From assembly GCF_017942085.1 (NCBI RefSeq), contig NZ_JAGKSP010000002.1, positions 372,001 to 436,000 of the forward strand: DNA of 64,000 bases. The letters run 5' to 3'. A model generated the notes under the pieces. It saw nothing but the letters and a program-made list of their open reading frames with translations. It had not been told where the DNA came from and made no database searches. The DNA is from Paenibacillus lignilyticus (GTDB taxonomy: Bacteria; Bacillota; Bacilli; Paenibacillales; Paenibacillaceae). Positions 8,442 to 17,352 of this stretch are shown here, in pieces (position 1 is the stretch's first letter; each line of letters opens with the position of its first letter). The translations under genes were made by a program, and so were the position numbers.

Positions 8442-10931
8442 TTAAACCAAGCGAATCTCATCTACTTCTATCGTGCCATCCTTCACTTCAACAAATACTT
8501 CACCGCCCCGGATTCCGGCAATTCCGTACCCGGAAGCCGTGCACAAGAAGCTGCTGTAGTCCCCCGATACCTTCGGTGAAACGTAGAGCGCGCGCTCCAC
8601 CGCATCGTACCGAATACCGCTCCAGCCTTGGATGATGCCATAGGATGCCATTGCCCTGGCATACCAATGCCCGCATTCGTATTCATCGAACGGATTTCTT
8701 ATGCTGCCGTCATAACGATCGCGGCACACGCGTACGATATCGAGCCCCTCCTCCACGCAGCCAATCGACATTAAATGCGAGGCGACTTGGTATTCGATGC
8801 CGGTCCAAACTTCGTTGCTGTATACGAACGGGAGCGACAGCTGACCGCCTCTTGGCCACGTACAAAGAAGAAGTCCGCCGTCTTGGCCGAGTGCAAAGCC
8901 GGAACGCTGCGGGTTGGCATGCTCGGATAAGTCGCGTTTGAGATTGTATCTATAGATGCTTAGCAGGTGGGACTTGACCTTATCGCGATCCAAGATATCT
9001 CCCAGCCCGCACATTTCCGCGATCCACGCTCCGATGACCCCATCTGACAAGCAGCCTTTTCCATATTGATATTTCGGTCCTTCCTGCTGCAGCAGCTCCT
9101 GGGCCTCCTTGGAGTAGTTAACATTCCAGGCTTCAGGTCCTTCCAATGTCTCCGCCGCCTTGTAGCTATCATTCCCTTGGGGAACTAATTTGGCCGGATC
9201 CGGCGCGCGGAGCCCTTCCCAAATAATCTTCTGCTCAAAGTATTCGCCATTGAACAGCTCTTGCTCCAAATATTCCCTTCCTTTACGGTATAGCTCTTCG
9301 TATCCGTTTGAAATGTCTCCCAACGCTTCGCCCATGAGCGAAGCCGCTTTAAGCGCGCCAATGTAAATGGAAGAGCACATGCCATCCGGTCCCCAGAATT
9401 CGATGTCGTACGTATTGTGATGCGGCTCGATTAAAACCCCGATACCGTCAGGATCCCAAAGTTCTTTGCAATACGTCAGGCTTTGCTTGATTTGCGGCCA
9501 ATACTTCCGGAGCCACTCGGTGTCCCCGCTGATTCTCCATTCACGGTATGCCTTCATGATGCCGCCCAGCTGGCCGTCCGAAGCCGCGTGGTACTTGTGG
9601 CTTGCCGGCTGAATGGGCAGCGGAACCCGGAAGTTCTGATGCCCCCGTTCATCCTGCCCTTCCGTAAACTCCGTAACCCGCAAGCTGCGCTCCAAATCCG
9701 GAAACAGATGCGGCACCGCTTGCGCATAGTTCCACACATGCGTGCAAGAACCGCTGCAGCTGCCCTCTTTAAGCTGCTGCCCTTCCCAGCCCCACATCCG
9801 TCCGTCCGTCTGGCGCAGGACGGTAGGCGATTTGAGAATCGTCAAGTTAGCGGTTATTGCATCCTTGGCTTCCGCTGGCAGCGAAGTGCCGTAGAATGTG
9901 TCGCTAAACTTCAGACTTCGTTCGCGAAGCGAATCGTAATGGCGGAACCAGTACTCGGAAACTTCCGAAATGGTCGCGAATTTGCCGGCGTACCAAGGCT
10001 TATGGTATTCGCCGGCCCAATCCGGATGTTTAGCGGCTTCTACGCCTTCAATCAGCTTTGTCTCCGGCACATGCCAGGACAGCATGATTCGAATGACCTC
10101 GCGATCATGAGGAGCAAGCGTAAGCGGAACGAACAGACTTCCTCCCGGACTTGGTTTCCCTTCCGTTACTTCAGGTTTCTCCGCGCTTCGGCCTTCCTTT
10201 ATCGCGTTCCAAACCATCGTTAACGAATCGAACCATCCGCCGCGGAACCAAGCGCAGTCGACTTTGGCGTTCGGGTGGTCCGTAAAGGCGCTGAACGATC
10301 CTTCTTCCCACGGCTTCCCTTCCGCCGGCGATTGCTCCAGCACAAAACCTTTGCCTGACTTCGCGCTGTAAACCCGTTGTTTCGTTGACTTATTAAACGC
10401 CATGAAGTTGGCCGCATGAAGGGAATACACGAGCTCGACAGGGCGATCGGTTGTGTTGATTAGCGTTATTTCGAGCGCCGCTGCCGGCAAACTCGAATCG
10501 TCTGCATCTAAGGGAATAAACGGGCTCCAACCCGTAATCGACGCCTCGACGGGAAGCCGATTATCATTCAGTTCTACCGTACCGAACGGAAACCTTGCGT
10601 GAAACGAGCTGCTCTCAAAGCGCGGCAAGCCGAAGTGCTTAGCGAACAGCCCGCTGCCGGGATTCATCGATTCCGCTTTATTGGCGTAGATCTTCCAAGA
10701 AGGAACCGGGCCTTCCATGACTCTCGCAATATGGCCCTGCTCCCCTTTCACGCACAAGCCCGAAAAGATGATAGGTTCATGCGTAATATCGGGTGCATGA
10801 CGCAAGGAGAAATGGGACATCGCTCCCGTCCCCTCCAGACAGAACATTCCCGCTCCGATTCCGCCAAGCGGATAAGCGATATGCGAATTGCGAGTCCCCG
10901 AATACGATTGACTGTAAGTTTGCTGGCTCAC
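8442..10931 (-). CDS. GH116-family glycoside hydrolase (beta-glucosidase/glucosylceramidase-like)
   Basis: Cytoplasmic protein of 829 residues with no signal peptide. The N-terminal beta-sandwich carries the family-typical GGIGAGMFCLEGTG, and the C-terminal half is an (alpha/alpha)6 barrel. SDGVIGAWIAEMCGLG (Asp near 630) matches the region of the GH116 acid/base Asp. The IEPHHNTYD segment (Glu near 502) is the best candidate for the nucleophile, which is an inference. The GTG start has AAGGGGG 8 nt upstream. It probably cleaves short glycosides imported by one of the neighbouring ABC systems. Confidence 0.88.
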   Translation of the reverse strand: MSQQTYSQSYSGTRNSHIAYPLGGIGAGMFCLEGTGAMSHFSLRHAPDITHEPIIFSGLCVKGEQGHIARVMEGPVPSWKIYANKAESMNPGSGLFAKHFGLPRFESSSFHARFPFGTVELNDNRLPVEASITGWSPFIPLDADDSSLPAAALEITLINTTDRPVELVYSLHAANFMAFNKSTKQRVYSAKSGKGFVLEQSPAEGKPWEEGSFSAFTDHPNAKVDCAWFRGGWFDSLTMVWNAIKEGRSAEKPEVTEGKPSPGGSLFVPLTLAPHDREVIRIMLSWHVPETKLIEGVEAAKHPDWAGEYHKPWYAGKFATISEVSEYWFRHYDSLRERSLKFSDTFYGTSLPAEAKDAITANLTILKSPTVLRQTDGRMWGWEGQQLKEGSCSGSCTHVWNYAQAVPHLFPDLERSLRVTEFTEGQDERGHQNFRVPLPIQPASHKYHAASDGQLGGIMKAYREWRISGDTEWLRKYWPQIKQSLTYCKELWDPDGIGVLIEPHHNTYDIEFWGPDGMCSSIYIGALKAASLMGEALGDISNGYEELYRKGREYLEQELFNGEYFEQKIIWEGLRAPDPAKLVPQGNDSYKAAETLEGPEAWNVNYSKEAQELLQQEGPKYQYGKGCLSDGVIGAWIAEMCGLGDILDRDKVKSHLLSIYRYNLKRDLSEHANPQRSGFALGQDGGLLLCTWPRGGQLSLPFVYSNEVWTGIEYQVASHLMSIGCVEEGLDIVRVCRDRYDGSIRNPFDEYECGHWYARAMASYGIIQGWSGIRYDAVERALYVSPKVSGDYSSFLCTASGYGIAGIRGGEVFVEVKDGTIEVDEIRLV

Positions 10932-11056
10932 ACTGTTTCCCCCTTAAAAGAGTCTTCATCCATCATAAGCGCTCTCTTATCCTATGAATACGAGTTTAAT
11001 GAAACCGAATACAAATCTCACCCTAATTGCATAAAATTTTCTCCCGGAGAGGGTCG

Positions 11057-11082
11057 CTGCCCGTACGATTCGTTAGAATTTA
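11057..11082. repeat. Single CTAACGAATC-family repeat
   Basis: CGTACGATTCGTTAGAATTT is the complement of the TTCTAACGAATCGTACG core found many times at 60954-62650 and at 36920-37054. This copy is isolated, in the 240-bp gap before the GH116 gene. Confidence 0.75.
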
Positions 11083-11121
11083 AAAAAGGCCATCCCTTAT
11101 TTCCCGGTTGACCTAATAATA

Positions 11122-11146
11122 AAGAGCCGCAGCATTTGCGGCTCTT
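11122..11146 (-). terminator. Intrinsic terminator of Gfo/ThuA operon
   Basis: Perfect 10-bp stem AAGAGCCGCA / TGCGGCTCTT with a 5-nt loop, followed on the minus strand by TTATTATT, 24 bp after the 11170 stop. Confidence 0.85.
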
Positions 11147-11169
11147 ATCTATGATCCGATGAGTTGCGT

Positions 11170-12222
11170 TTACAACTTCACAACCGTCTTCGTCTCACTT
11201 GCACGGATGATCGCATCCAGCACCTCTTGATTGCGGTAACCGTCCATGAAGCCCGGCAGACCGTTCGGTTCCTTGCCATCCAGCATCGCGAGGAAATCGG
11301 AATATTGGGAGACTTTGCACGAGCTTGGCACATCAAGCGTCGACCTGGACAGCTGGCCCGGCTCCTCCTCGCGGATCCAGATCAGCTTATCCGGATTTTC
11401 CGTGGAGGCGTGAATCGTTCCGAAGTCGCCATAGATGGATACTTCGTGTTGGTTGCCCGAACCGATCGCATTACGGGACGTTTGGAAGACGCCCATCACG
11501 TCGCCTGTCATCTGCGCTTGGAAGCTGGCAAAGTCATCGACTTCAATCGGAACCATCTGCCCCGTTGCCGAATCGGGACGTTCCGTAATAATCGTCTTCA
11601 GCTGTGCCGACAGCTCTTCGAACTCACCGAACAGGAACCGCGCCAAGTCGATCATATGCGAACCGAGATCGCCAAGCGTCCCGGTACCGGTAATGTTCTT
11701 ATCGAACCTCCACACATAAGGAACCTTATACTGCGCCGCACCCCAGCCTTGCAAATATTGCACGGAGAAGCTGCGAATCGTGCCCAGCTTGCCCTGCAGC
11801 ACAAGTTCACGAGCATATCGGAAAGCAGGCGTATAGCGGTACGTAAACCCGATCATTGCCGCTACCGGCTGCTGCTTATACAGCTCAAGCAGCGGCCCCG
11901 CTTCCTCGAACACGCGCGTGAACGGCTTCTCCGCCAGGAACGGCTTGCCCGCTTTCAAACACGCTTCGATTATGGCCGCGTGTACATGATTCGGCGTTAC
12001 CGATACGACCGCATCTACATCGGAATCCTCAATCAACGCTTTGAAATCAGCATACCTTTTGCCCTCGTCAAGGCCGAGCTGACTGCCGACTCGCGTCAAT
12101 GCCTCCGTGCTGACGTCACTCACTGCTACGACCTCGAAACGCTCGCTTTCGTCAGCCATCCAGCGGATATGCGCGTTTGCCATGCCGCCAAGCCCTATCA
12201 AACCGATACCAAACTTACTCAT
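11170..12222 (-). CDS. Gfo/Idh/MocA-family oxidoreductase
   Basis: NAD(P)-dependent sugar/inositol-type oxidoreductase of 350 residues. The Rossmann motif is GIGLIGLGGMANAH, and the catalytic lysine motif is EKPF. The ATG at 12222 is chosen because AAGAGGGGGAG lies 8 nt upstream; a longer frame exists without such a site. It is co-transcribed with the ThuA-like gene 28 nt upstream, a pairing common in bacterial sugar-catabolic operons. The substrate is unknown. Confidence 0.9.
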   Translation of the reverse strand: MSKFGIGLIGLGGMANAHIRWMADESERFEVVAVSDVSTEALTRVGSQLGLDEGKRYADFKALIEDSDVDAVVSVTPNHVHAAIIEACLKAGKPFLAEKPFTRVFEEAGPLLELYKQQPVAAMIGFTYRYTPAFRYARELVLQGKLGTIRSFSVQYLQGWGAAQYKVPYVWRFDKNITGTGTLGDLGSHMIDLARFLFGEFEELSAQLKTIITERPDSATGQMVPIEVDDFASFQAQMTGDVMGVFQTSRNAIGSGNQHEVSIYGDFGTIHASTENPDKLIWIREEEPGQLSRSTLDVPSSCKVSQYSDFLAMLDGKEPNGLPGFMDGYRNQEVLDAIIRASETKTVVKL

Positions 12223-12250
12223 TGCCGCTCTCCCCCTCTTAACGTACAAG

Positions 12251-12979
12251 TTACGCTTTTACCGAAATCGGCTCCAGCGGTGCCGAATGACCATATGCAG
12301 GAGCAGTTGTCCCGCTCGGAGCCGCCCAGCGCACGCCATTCGTGATGACACGAAGAATTTCTTCGTTGTAGTAGGTAGGATAGGTTTCGTGACCCGGACG
12401 GAAGTAGAAGATTTTGCCCTGTCCGCGACTGTAGGTAACGCCGCTTCGGAACACCTCTCCCCCTTCAAACCAAGAGACGAATACAAGCTGATCCGGTGCC
12501 GGAATATGGAAATGCTCGCCGTACATTTCTTCCTTCTCCAGCTCGATGTACTCCCCGATGCCCGCGGCAATCGGATGGGCGGGATCGATGACCCAGATAC
12601 GCTCTTTGTCATCTGCTTCGCGCCACTTCAATTGCCCTGTCGGGGTGCCAAGGAGCTTGCTGAAGATCTTGGAAGCATGACCGGAATGCAATACAAGGAG
12701 TCCCATTCCTTGCAATACCCGGTTATATACTCGCTCCACAACCGCATCATCCACCTGATCGTGAGCCAGATGTCCCCACCAAATGAGAACGTCGGTATTC
12801 GCCAGCGTTTCCTCGGACAAACCGTGCTCCGGCTCCGCGAGTGTCGCCGTCTTCACCGTGAGCTGCTCGCTGGATAAGCCTTCGACGAGCGCGCCGTGAA
12901 TCCCTTTCGGATAAATAGCCGCCACAGTAGGGTTGTTGATTTCATGCAAATATTCATTCCAAACGGTTACTTTGATCAT
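12251..12979 (-). CDS. ThuA-domain protein
   Basis: ThuA-like protein of 242 residues with a class-I glutamine amidotransferase-like fold ([25 protein letters not shown]). ThuA is linked to trehalose and disaccharide 3-keto metabolism in rhizobia. Its pairing here with a Gfo/Idh/MocA dehydrogenase fits a keto-sugar pathway. No signal peptide is seen. ATG at 12979 follows CAGGATGGTG. Confidence 0.88.
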   Translation of the reverse strand: MIKVTVWNEYLHEINNPTVAAIYPKGIHGALVEGLSSEQLTVKTATLAEPEHGLSEETLANTDVLIWWGHLAHDQVDDAVVERVYNRVLQGMGLLVLHSGHASKIFSKLLGTPTGQLKWREADDKERIWVIDPAHPIAAGIGEYIELEKEEMYGEHFHIPAPDQLVFVSWFEGGEVFRSGVTYSRGQGKIFYFRPGHETYPTYYNEEILRVITNGVRWAAPSGTTAPAYGHSAPLEPISVKA

Positions 12980-13042
12980 CGTTGAACACCATCCTGTTAG
13001 TTGTACCGGCCATAAGATCCAATACTGCCGGTTTGATAAATG

Positions 13043-13074
13043 AAGGGGTATAATCGCTTTGGATTATACCCCTT
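13043..13074 (-). terminator. Hairpin after cluster-2 binding protein
   Basis: Perfect 13-bp stem AAGGGGTATAATC / GATTATACCCCTT, 12 bp after the 13086 stop. The T-rich tail is modest (TTCATTT). Confidence 0.75.
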
Positions 13075-13085
13075 GGCCGTAACCC

Positions 13086-14714
13086 TTACTTTCCGTTTGC
13101 CGCACGCCATTCGTCCAGCTGTTTTTGCGCTTCGGCAATGATTTTGTCAATGCCCGCACCTTGGAGCTTCTGAATCAGCTTCGGAATTTCCACCTCCGGA
13201 TCAAGCTGGCCGGATTGCAGTCCCGGATCGAAAGTGCTTTGTACTTTGCTGACGGCAATCAGCTCGTTCTTCACAGGCTCAGAGTTAAAGACGAAGCCTA
13301 AGATTGGCGAAGGATTGCTCGATACTTTCGCGTTAAACTCTTCATAGTTTTTGTACTTATTCGGATCTTCGCCTACACGTGTGTAGTTCAGCATTTGATT
13401 CCCGATTTGCCACATGTTGTCGTGATAGAAACCGACTGTATCCTGAGTCTTGCCATCCGGCAGCGCAACTTGACCGTCTTTCAGCACGTAGTGGGTGCCT
13501 TCGACGCCGAAGTTGAACAAGCTCAGCAGCTTCTGATCTTTGTAGAACAGGTTAAGCAGCATCATGGCACGGGCAGGGTCTTTCGAGGTTTGCGAAATCC
13601 CTTGCATCGTAGCAGCCAGCTTCGTCGTTTGCAGTCTGTCGATGTTCAGCGGCACTTGAATGATGTCGCTGCCGACGCTGCTTGTTTTGCTCGGCATCAG
13701 CTGCGGCAAACCGATTTCGGTGCCTGCCAGAATGTCCAAGTCGCTGCCGATGGAAGCGAACGCCGTCTTCGCTTGGAACTTCTTCCAAATATCTACGCCG
13801 GGCGTTGTTGCATCCTTATTGATGTAACCGGCTTTGAACCATTCGCGCGTCAGCTTCGCAAGCTCCATATAACGCGGCGTTGCATAGGTATTCACGACTT
13901 TGTACGTATTGTTCGGATCGGTATCTCTCAGATCAAGCCCGATCGGGCCTACGATATTCGCAGTGCTTCCTGAACCGTAGTAAGCGCCTAGCGGGAACGA
14001 AGGTCCAACGGCAGGCGTTACGCCGGGCTCATTTTCCTTGATCGTTTTCAAGATGGGGCCGAGGTCTTTGAACTCGCCGGATTTCAGCGCGCTCAGATCC
14101 AGGTTGTACTTGTCTACGAGTGCTTTGCTGATCGCGACGCCTTGCGGATTGCCCAGCTCTTGATGCACGTGAACGCCGTAGATTTTGCCATTACGCAATG
14201 CGCCATCATGGAACTTGCCTTCGATTGCCTCAATATCCGGCGCATTCTGAGCGAGTAAATCGTCTAGCGGAAGCAGTCCGCCTTTGTTCACCTGTGCATC
14301 GAAATTCATCCAGTTTGCCGTCCAGATCAAGTCGAACTTCTGCCCGGAAGACATCATCAGATTCGTCTTGTCGGCATAGGCGCTCCAGTCGATCGGGTTC
14401 AGCTTCACCGTCATATTCATATCCGGATAGGTTTGTTTCAAGTAATCGTTCATCGCGGTTTGCACGACGCCAAGGTCATTTTGCTTGCCATCGGGATAAA
14501 CCATGACAACCTCGTACGGCTCAAGCGTTTTCGGAGCTTCGGTCGTATTGGCGGTGCCCGTGTTGGTGTTCGTGCTGCTCTCTTGAGCCTGATTCGCCGG
14601 CTTCTCGTTGTTAGCTGCATTGTTGTTGGTGCCGCTGGAGCAGCCTGCCGCTACGAGTGAGAGTGAAAGGAGCAGCGATGACAGAACGAAGGAACCTTTT
14701 GATACCTGTTTCAT
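13086..14714 (-). CDS. Extracellular sugar-binding lipoprotein (large Lip/LplA type)
   Basis: Solute-binding protein of 542 residues, longer than the usual 430 and like the LplA group of Paenibacillus. The signal peptide ends at VAAGC (Cys25) and is followed by an Asn/Thr-rich linker. ATG has GGGAGG 9 nt upstream. It is the last gene after two permeases in cluster 2, so it feeds that importer. The substrate is probably an oligosaccharide but cannot be named. Confidence 0.9.
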   Translation of the reverse strand: MKQVSKGSFVLSSLLLSLSLVAAGCSSGTNNNAANNEKPANQAQESSTNTNTGTANTTEAPKTLEPYEVVMVYPDGKQNDLGVVQTAMNDYLKQTYPDMNMTVKLNPIDWSAYADKTNLMMSSGQKFDLIWTANWMNFDAQVNKGGLLPLDDLLAQNAPDIEAIEGKFHDGALRNGKIYGVHVHQELGNPQGVAISKALVDKYNLDLSALKSGEFKDLGPILKTIKENEPGVTPAVGPSFPLGAYYGSGSTANIVGPIGLDLRDTDPNNTYKVVNTYATPRYMELAKLTREWFKAGYINKDATTPGVDIWKKFQAKTAFASIGSDLDILAGTEIGLPQLMPSKTSSVGSDIIQVPLNIDRLQTTKLAATMQGISQTSKDPARAMMLLNLFYKDQKLLSLFNFGVEGTHYVLKDGQVALPDGKTQDTVGFYHDNMWQIGNQMLNYTRVGEDPNKYKNYEEFNAKVSSNPSPILGFVFNSEPVKNELIAVSKVQSTFDPGLQSGQLDPEVEIPKLIQKLQGAGIDKIIAEAQKQLDEWRAANGK

Positions 14715-14780
14715 TTTCTGTAACCTCCCATAATGAATGCTCTGTATGATGTCTATATACTAAATCGGCTGTTGCCGAAT

Positions 14781-15665
14781 TCAGCCTTTCACAGCGCCTA
14801 CCGTTAGGCCTTTCACAAAATATTTCTGCAAGAACGGGAACACCATCGCAACCGGAAGCACCGCGATAATGGCCATCGCCATCTGCAGCTCTTCCAGCGG
14901 AAGAATTTGCGTGGACGACGCGTCAATATGCGCTTTGCTCGCAATAGCCTGCAAATATTGGGCATTCATGAGCGTGTTATAGAGGAAATATTGCAGGTTG
15001 TACAGCCTGTCATTGTTGATAAACACCAAGCTTGTGAACCAGTCATTCCAGTACGTCACGATGACAAACAGTCCAATCGTCGCAAGCACAGGAAGCGACA
15101 GCGGCAAAATAATGCTGAAGTACGTCCGATACTCGCTGGCCCCGTCAATTTGCGCCGAATCCACTAAAGACGGCGGGATGCTGGTCGTGAAATACGTCCT
15201 CATAATGAACACGTTGAATCCGCCCAGTAAGCCCGGGATAATAAGCGCCGGAAGCGTGTCTTGCAAGTGCAAGAACTTCGTGTACACAAGGTACCATGGG
15301 AGCAAGCCCCCGCCGAAGAGCATCGTGAACAGTACATAGAAGCTGAGTAAATTGCGGAACGGAAAATCATTCCGCGACAACGTATACGCTAATGCCGATG
15401 TGACAAACAAACTGACTATCGTACCGACCACGGTGACGAATATCGAAACGCCATATGCGCGAAGGATCGGTTCCGCATCATGCATGAGGAAGCGGTAAGC
15501 GGCCAGATCGAAATCTTGAGGCCAGAAGCTGTATCCGTATTTCACCAGTGCATTTTGACCCGTAAGCGACACCATGAGGATGAGCCAGAACGGAAGCAAG
15601 CTCGCCAGACTGACGATGATAAAGAATACAATGATGATCGGGTTCGTCCGATTGCTGTTGTTCAT
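14781..15665 (-). CDS. Carbohydrate ABC transporter permease, LplC/MalG type
   Basis: CUT1 permease of 294 residues with six membrane segments. The EAA loop is VDSAQIDGASEYRTYFSIIL, and it ends in KGLTVGAVKG, the tail typical of LplC-like permeases. The ATG at 15665 has AAGGTGG 6 nt upstream and replaces a longer frame. It is the second permease of cluster 2. Confidence 0.92.
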   Translation of the reverse strand: MNNSNRTNPIIIVFFIIVSLASLLPFWLILMVSLTGQNALVKYGYSFWPQDFDLAAYRFLMHDAEPILRAYGVSIFVTVVGTIVSLFVTSALAYTLSRNDFPFRNLLSFYVLFTMLFGGGLLPWYLVYTKFLHLQDTLPALIIPGLLGGFNVFIMRTYFTTSIPPSLVDSAQIDGASEYRTYFSIILPLSLPVLATIGLFVIVTYWNDWFTSLVFINNDRLYNLQYFLYNTLMNAQYLQAIASKAHIDASSTQILPLEELQMAMAIIAVLPVAMVFPFLQKYFVKGLTVGAVKG

Positions 15666-15678
15666 GCTCTCCCACCTT

Positions 15679-16656
15679 TTAAAATAAAGCTTTATCACTG
15701 CTGACCCGTTTCACAACCAAGTTGACGGATACGACCAAAATAAATCCGATAACCGACTGAAGCAGCCCGGCCGATGACGCCAAATCCGTATCTCCGGAGA
15801 CAAGCAGCGCGTTGTACACGTAGGTATCGATGACTTCCGTGACTTCCTTCAGCATGCCCGAATTCATCGTCACCTGATAGAACAAGCCGAAGTCCGCATT
15901 GAAGATTTTGCCGATCGACAGCAGCGTGAGGATGATCATGATCGGGATCAGGAACGGAACGGTTATCCTCGTCATTTGTTTCCACTTCCCGGCTCCGTCA
16001 ATCATCGCCGCCTCGTAATATTCCTTATCGATGCCGACGATCGTCGCCAAGTAGATAATCGAACCGAAGCCGACTGACTTCCAGCTGTTCACGATGATCA
16101 GAATATATGGCCAGTACTTAGGTGACATGTACCATGAGACTGCCTCGTGCCCCGACGGTTCCAGAATCGCTTTGTTGATGAACCCCAAATCCGGGTTGAG
16201 GAAACCGAACACGAGATAGGCCACTACCACCATCGATATAAAATGCGGCAAGAGCATCGAGCTTTGGAAAAACTTCGACAGCACCTTGCTTCTCACCTCA
16301 TTGAGTAACAGTGCGAGCAGAACGGAGAGTGCCGTATTGATGACGATAAAAGCGATATTGTACAGCACCGTGTTCGCGATAATGCGCCAAATCTCATTCG
16401 TGGCGAACAGAAACTTGAAGTTATCGAAGCCGACCCAGTCGCTGCCCCATATGCCCTTGGAGAAGTTCAAGCTCTTGAATGCGAGGAATATGCCGAACAT
16501 CGGCATGTAATTATTAATCAGCAGCAGCAAAATACCGGGTAAGGCCAATAGCCAAAGCGCGTGATATTTCAGCAGCGCCCGCAGCGGATTGCCCGCTCTG
16601 CCTTTCCCTTTCTCTCTTTCCGTCGCCGCCGTTGTCATCGGCCGATCTGCGCTCAT
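15679..16656 (-). CDS. Carbohydrate ABC transporter permease, LplB type
   Basis: CUT1 permease of 325 residues with a basic N-terminal stretch, about six membrane segments, and an EAA loop with YEAAMIDGAGKWKQMTRI. The start is uncertain: ATGs at 16695, 16692 and 16668 are in frame, but the one at 16656 has the better ribosome site (CAGGATGGTG). It opens the cluster-2 importer operon; the downstream permease is 13 nt away. Confidence 0.9.
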   Translation of the reverse strand: MSADRPMTTAATEREKGKGRAGNPLRALLKYHALWLLALPGILLLLINNYMPMFGIFLAFKSLNFSKGIWGSDWVGFDNFKFLFATNEIWRIIANTVLYNIAFIVINTALSVLLALLLNEVRSKVLSKFFQSSMLLPHFISMVVVAYLVFGFLNPDLGFINKAILEPSGHEAVSWYMSPKYWPYILIIVNSWKSVGFGSIIYLATIVGIDKEYYEAAMIDGAGKWKQMTRITVPFLIPIMIILTLLSIGKIFNADFGLFYQVTMNSGMLKEVTEVIDTYVYNALLVSGDTDLASSAGLLQSVIGFILVVSVNLVVKRVSSDKALF

Positions 16657-16825
16657 GCCGTTCACCATCCTGTTGCTTGTTGATGTGATCATCATACCGA
16701 GAATCGGACCGCGCCCCTACCGTTTTTGTCACCCTCGCCTAGTCGATTTGTGACATCTTCATTTGGACAAGTGACAAAACGGCAGACGCGGGTCTTGAGA
16801 TGTGCCGCTGTGGCTGGTTTCATGA

Positions 16826-17012
16826 CATGTAGATCTCTGGGTGTGCTTCTTGCTCAAAGTTTGCTGTTTGGACTGCAATGTAGATCTCCTAGCGTGCTTC
16901 TCGTGCGGAATTTGCTGCTTTAGCCAACATGTAGATCTCTGGGTGCGCTTCTTGTTAGAAAATAGTTGGTTAGGCTACCATGTAGATCTCTGGGTGCTAC
17001 TCTCGCTGATTC
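16826..17012. repeat. Tandem 50-bp repeat, TGTAGATC family (four units)
   Basis: Four units with core ATGTAGATCTCTGGGTG start at about 16826, 16876, 16927 and 16978 (spacing 50, 51, 51), each followed by GCTTCTYG or GCTACTCTCG. They match the array at 7034-7175. This is part of the 696-bp gap 16657-17352, which holds no gene that can be supported. Confidence 0.88.
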
Positions 17013-17072
17013 CCCCAACTAACTAAGTTTGTTGCTCTGATTACAGGCTGTACACTGCCACCGACATTGCTT

Positions 17073-17255
17073 AAATGTTGCTATCTGTGCAGCATTTCTC
17101 GGTAACCGGTGCGACATCCGGCGAGATGTTGTTCAATATGCAACATTTTCGCTTTTCTCGAATGTTCATGCCCTTTGATGCCCGCAATGTTGCCTTTCGC
17201 GCAACATGTCCCGATATCGCGTACGATTCCCGGCCAAATGCTGCATTTTCGGCAA
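17073..17255. repeat. ATGTTGC-N7-GCAACAT hairpin array
   Basis: Three clear hairpins lie at 17073-17097, 17126-17146 and 17187-17207, with arms AAATGTTGC/GCAGCATTT, ATGTTG/CAACAT and ATGTTGC/GCAACAT. A decayed copy (AAATGCTGCATTTTCGG) is near 17236. Spacing is 53-61 bp. Confidence 0.75.
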
Positions 17256-17296
17256 ACTTTTTCACCACTACCCCTGCACCAACCGGCGTCCAAGCA

Positions 17297-17325
17297 CAAA
17301 AAAACATGGCCACCATCGGCCATGT
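17297..17325 (-). terminator. Intrinsic terminator of response-regulator gene
   Basis: Stem ACATGGCC / GGCCATGT with a 6-nt loop, followed on the minus strand by seven T. It lies 28 bp after the 17353 stop. Confidence 0.88.
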
Positions 17326-17352
17326 CTCCCATTGCCTATATCATCCGCGCCA

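Noticed and set aside
10964..10979. ATAAGCGCTCTCTTAT upstream of the GH116 gene as a cre site
   Set aside because: Too many consensus positions fail on both strands.
12259..12612. 117-codon frame inside the ThuA gene
   Set aside because: It is a shadow of the ThuA coding strand in another frame, as are most other overlapping frames in the window.
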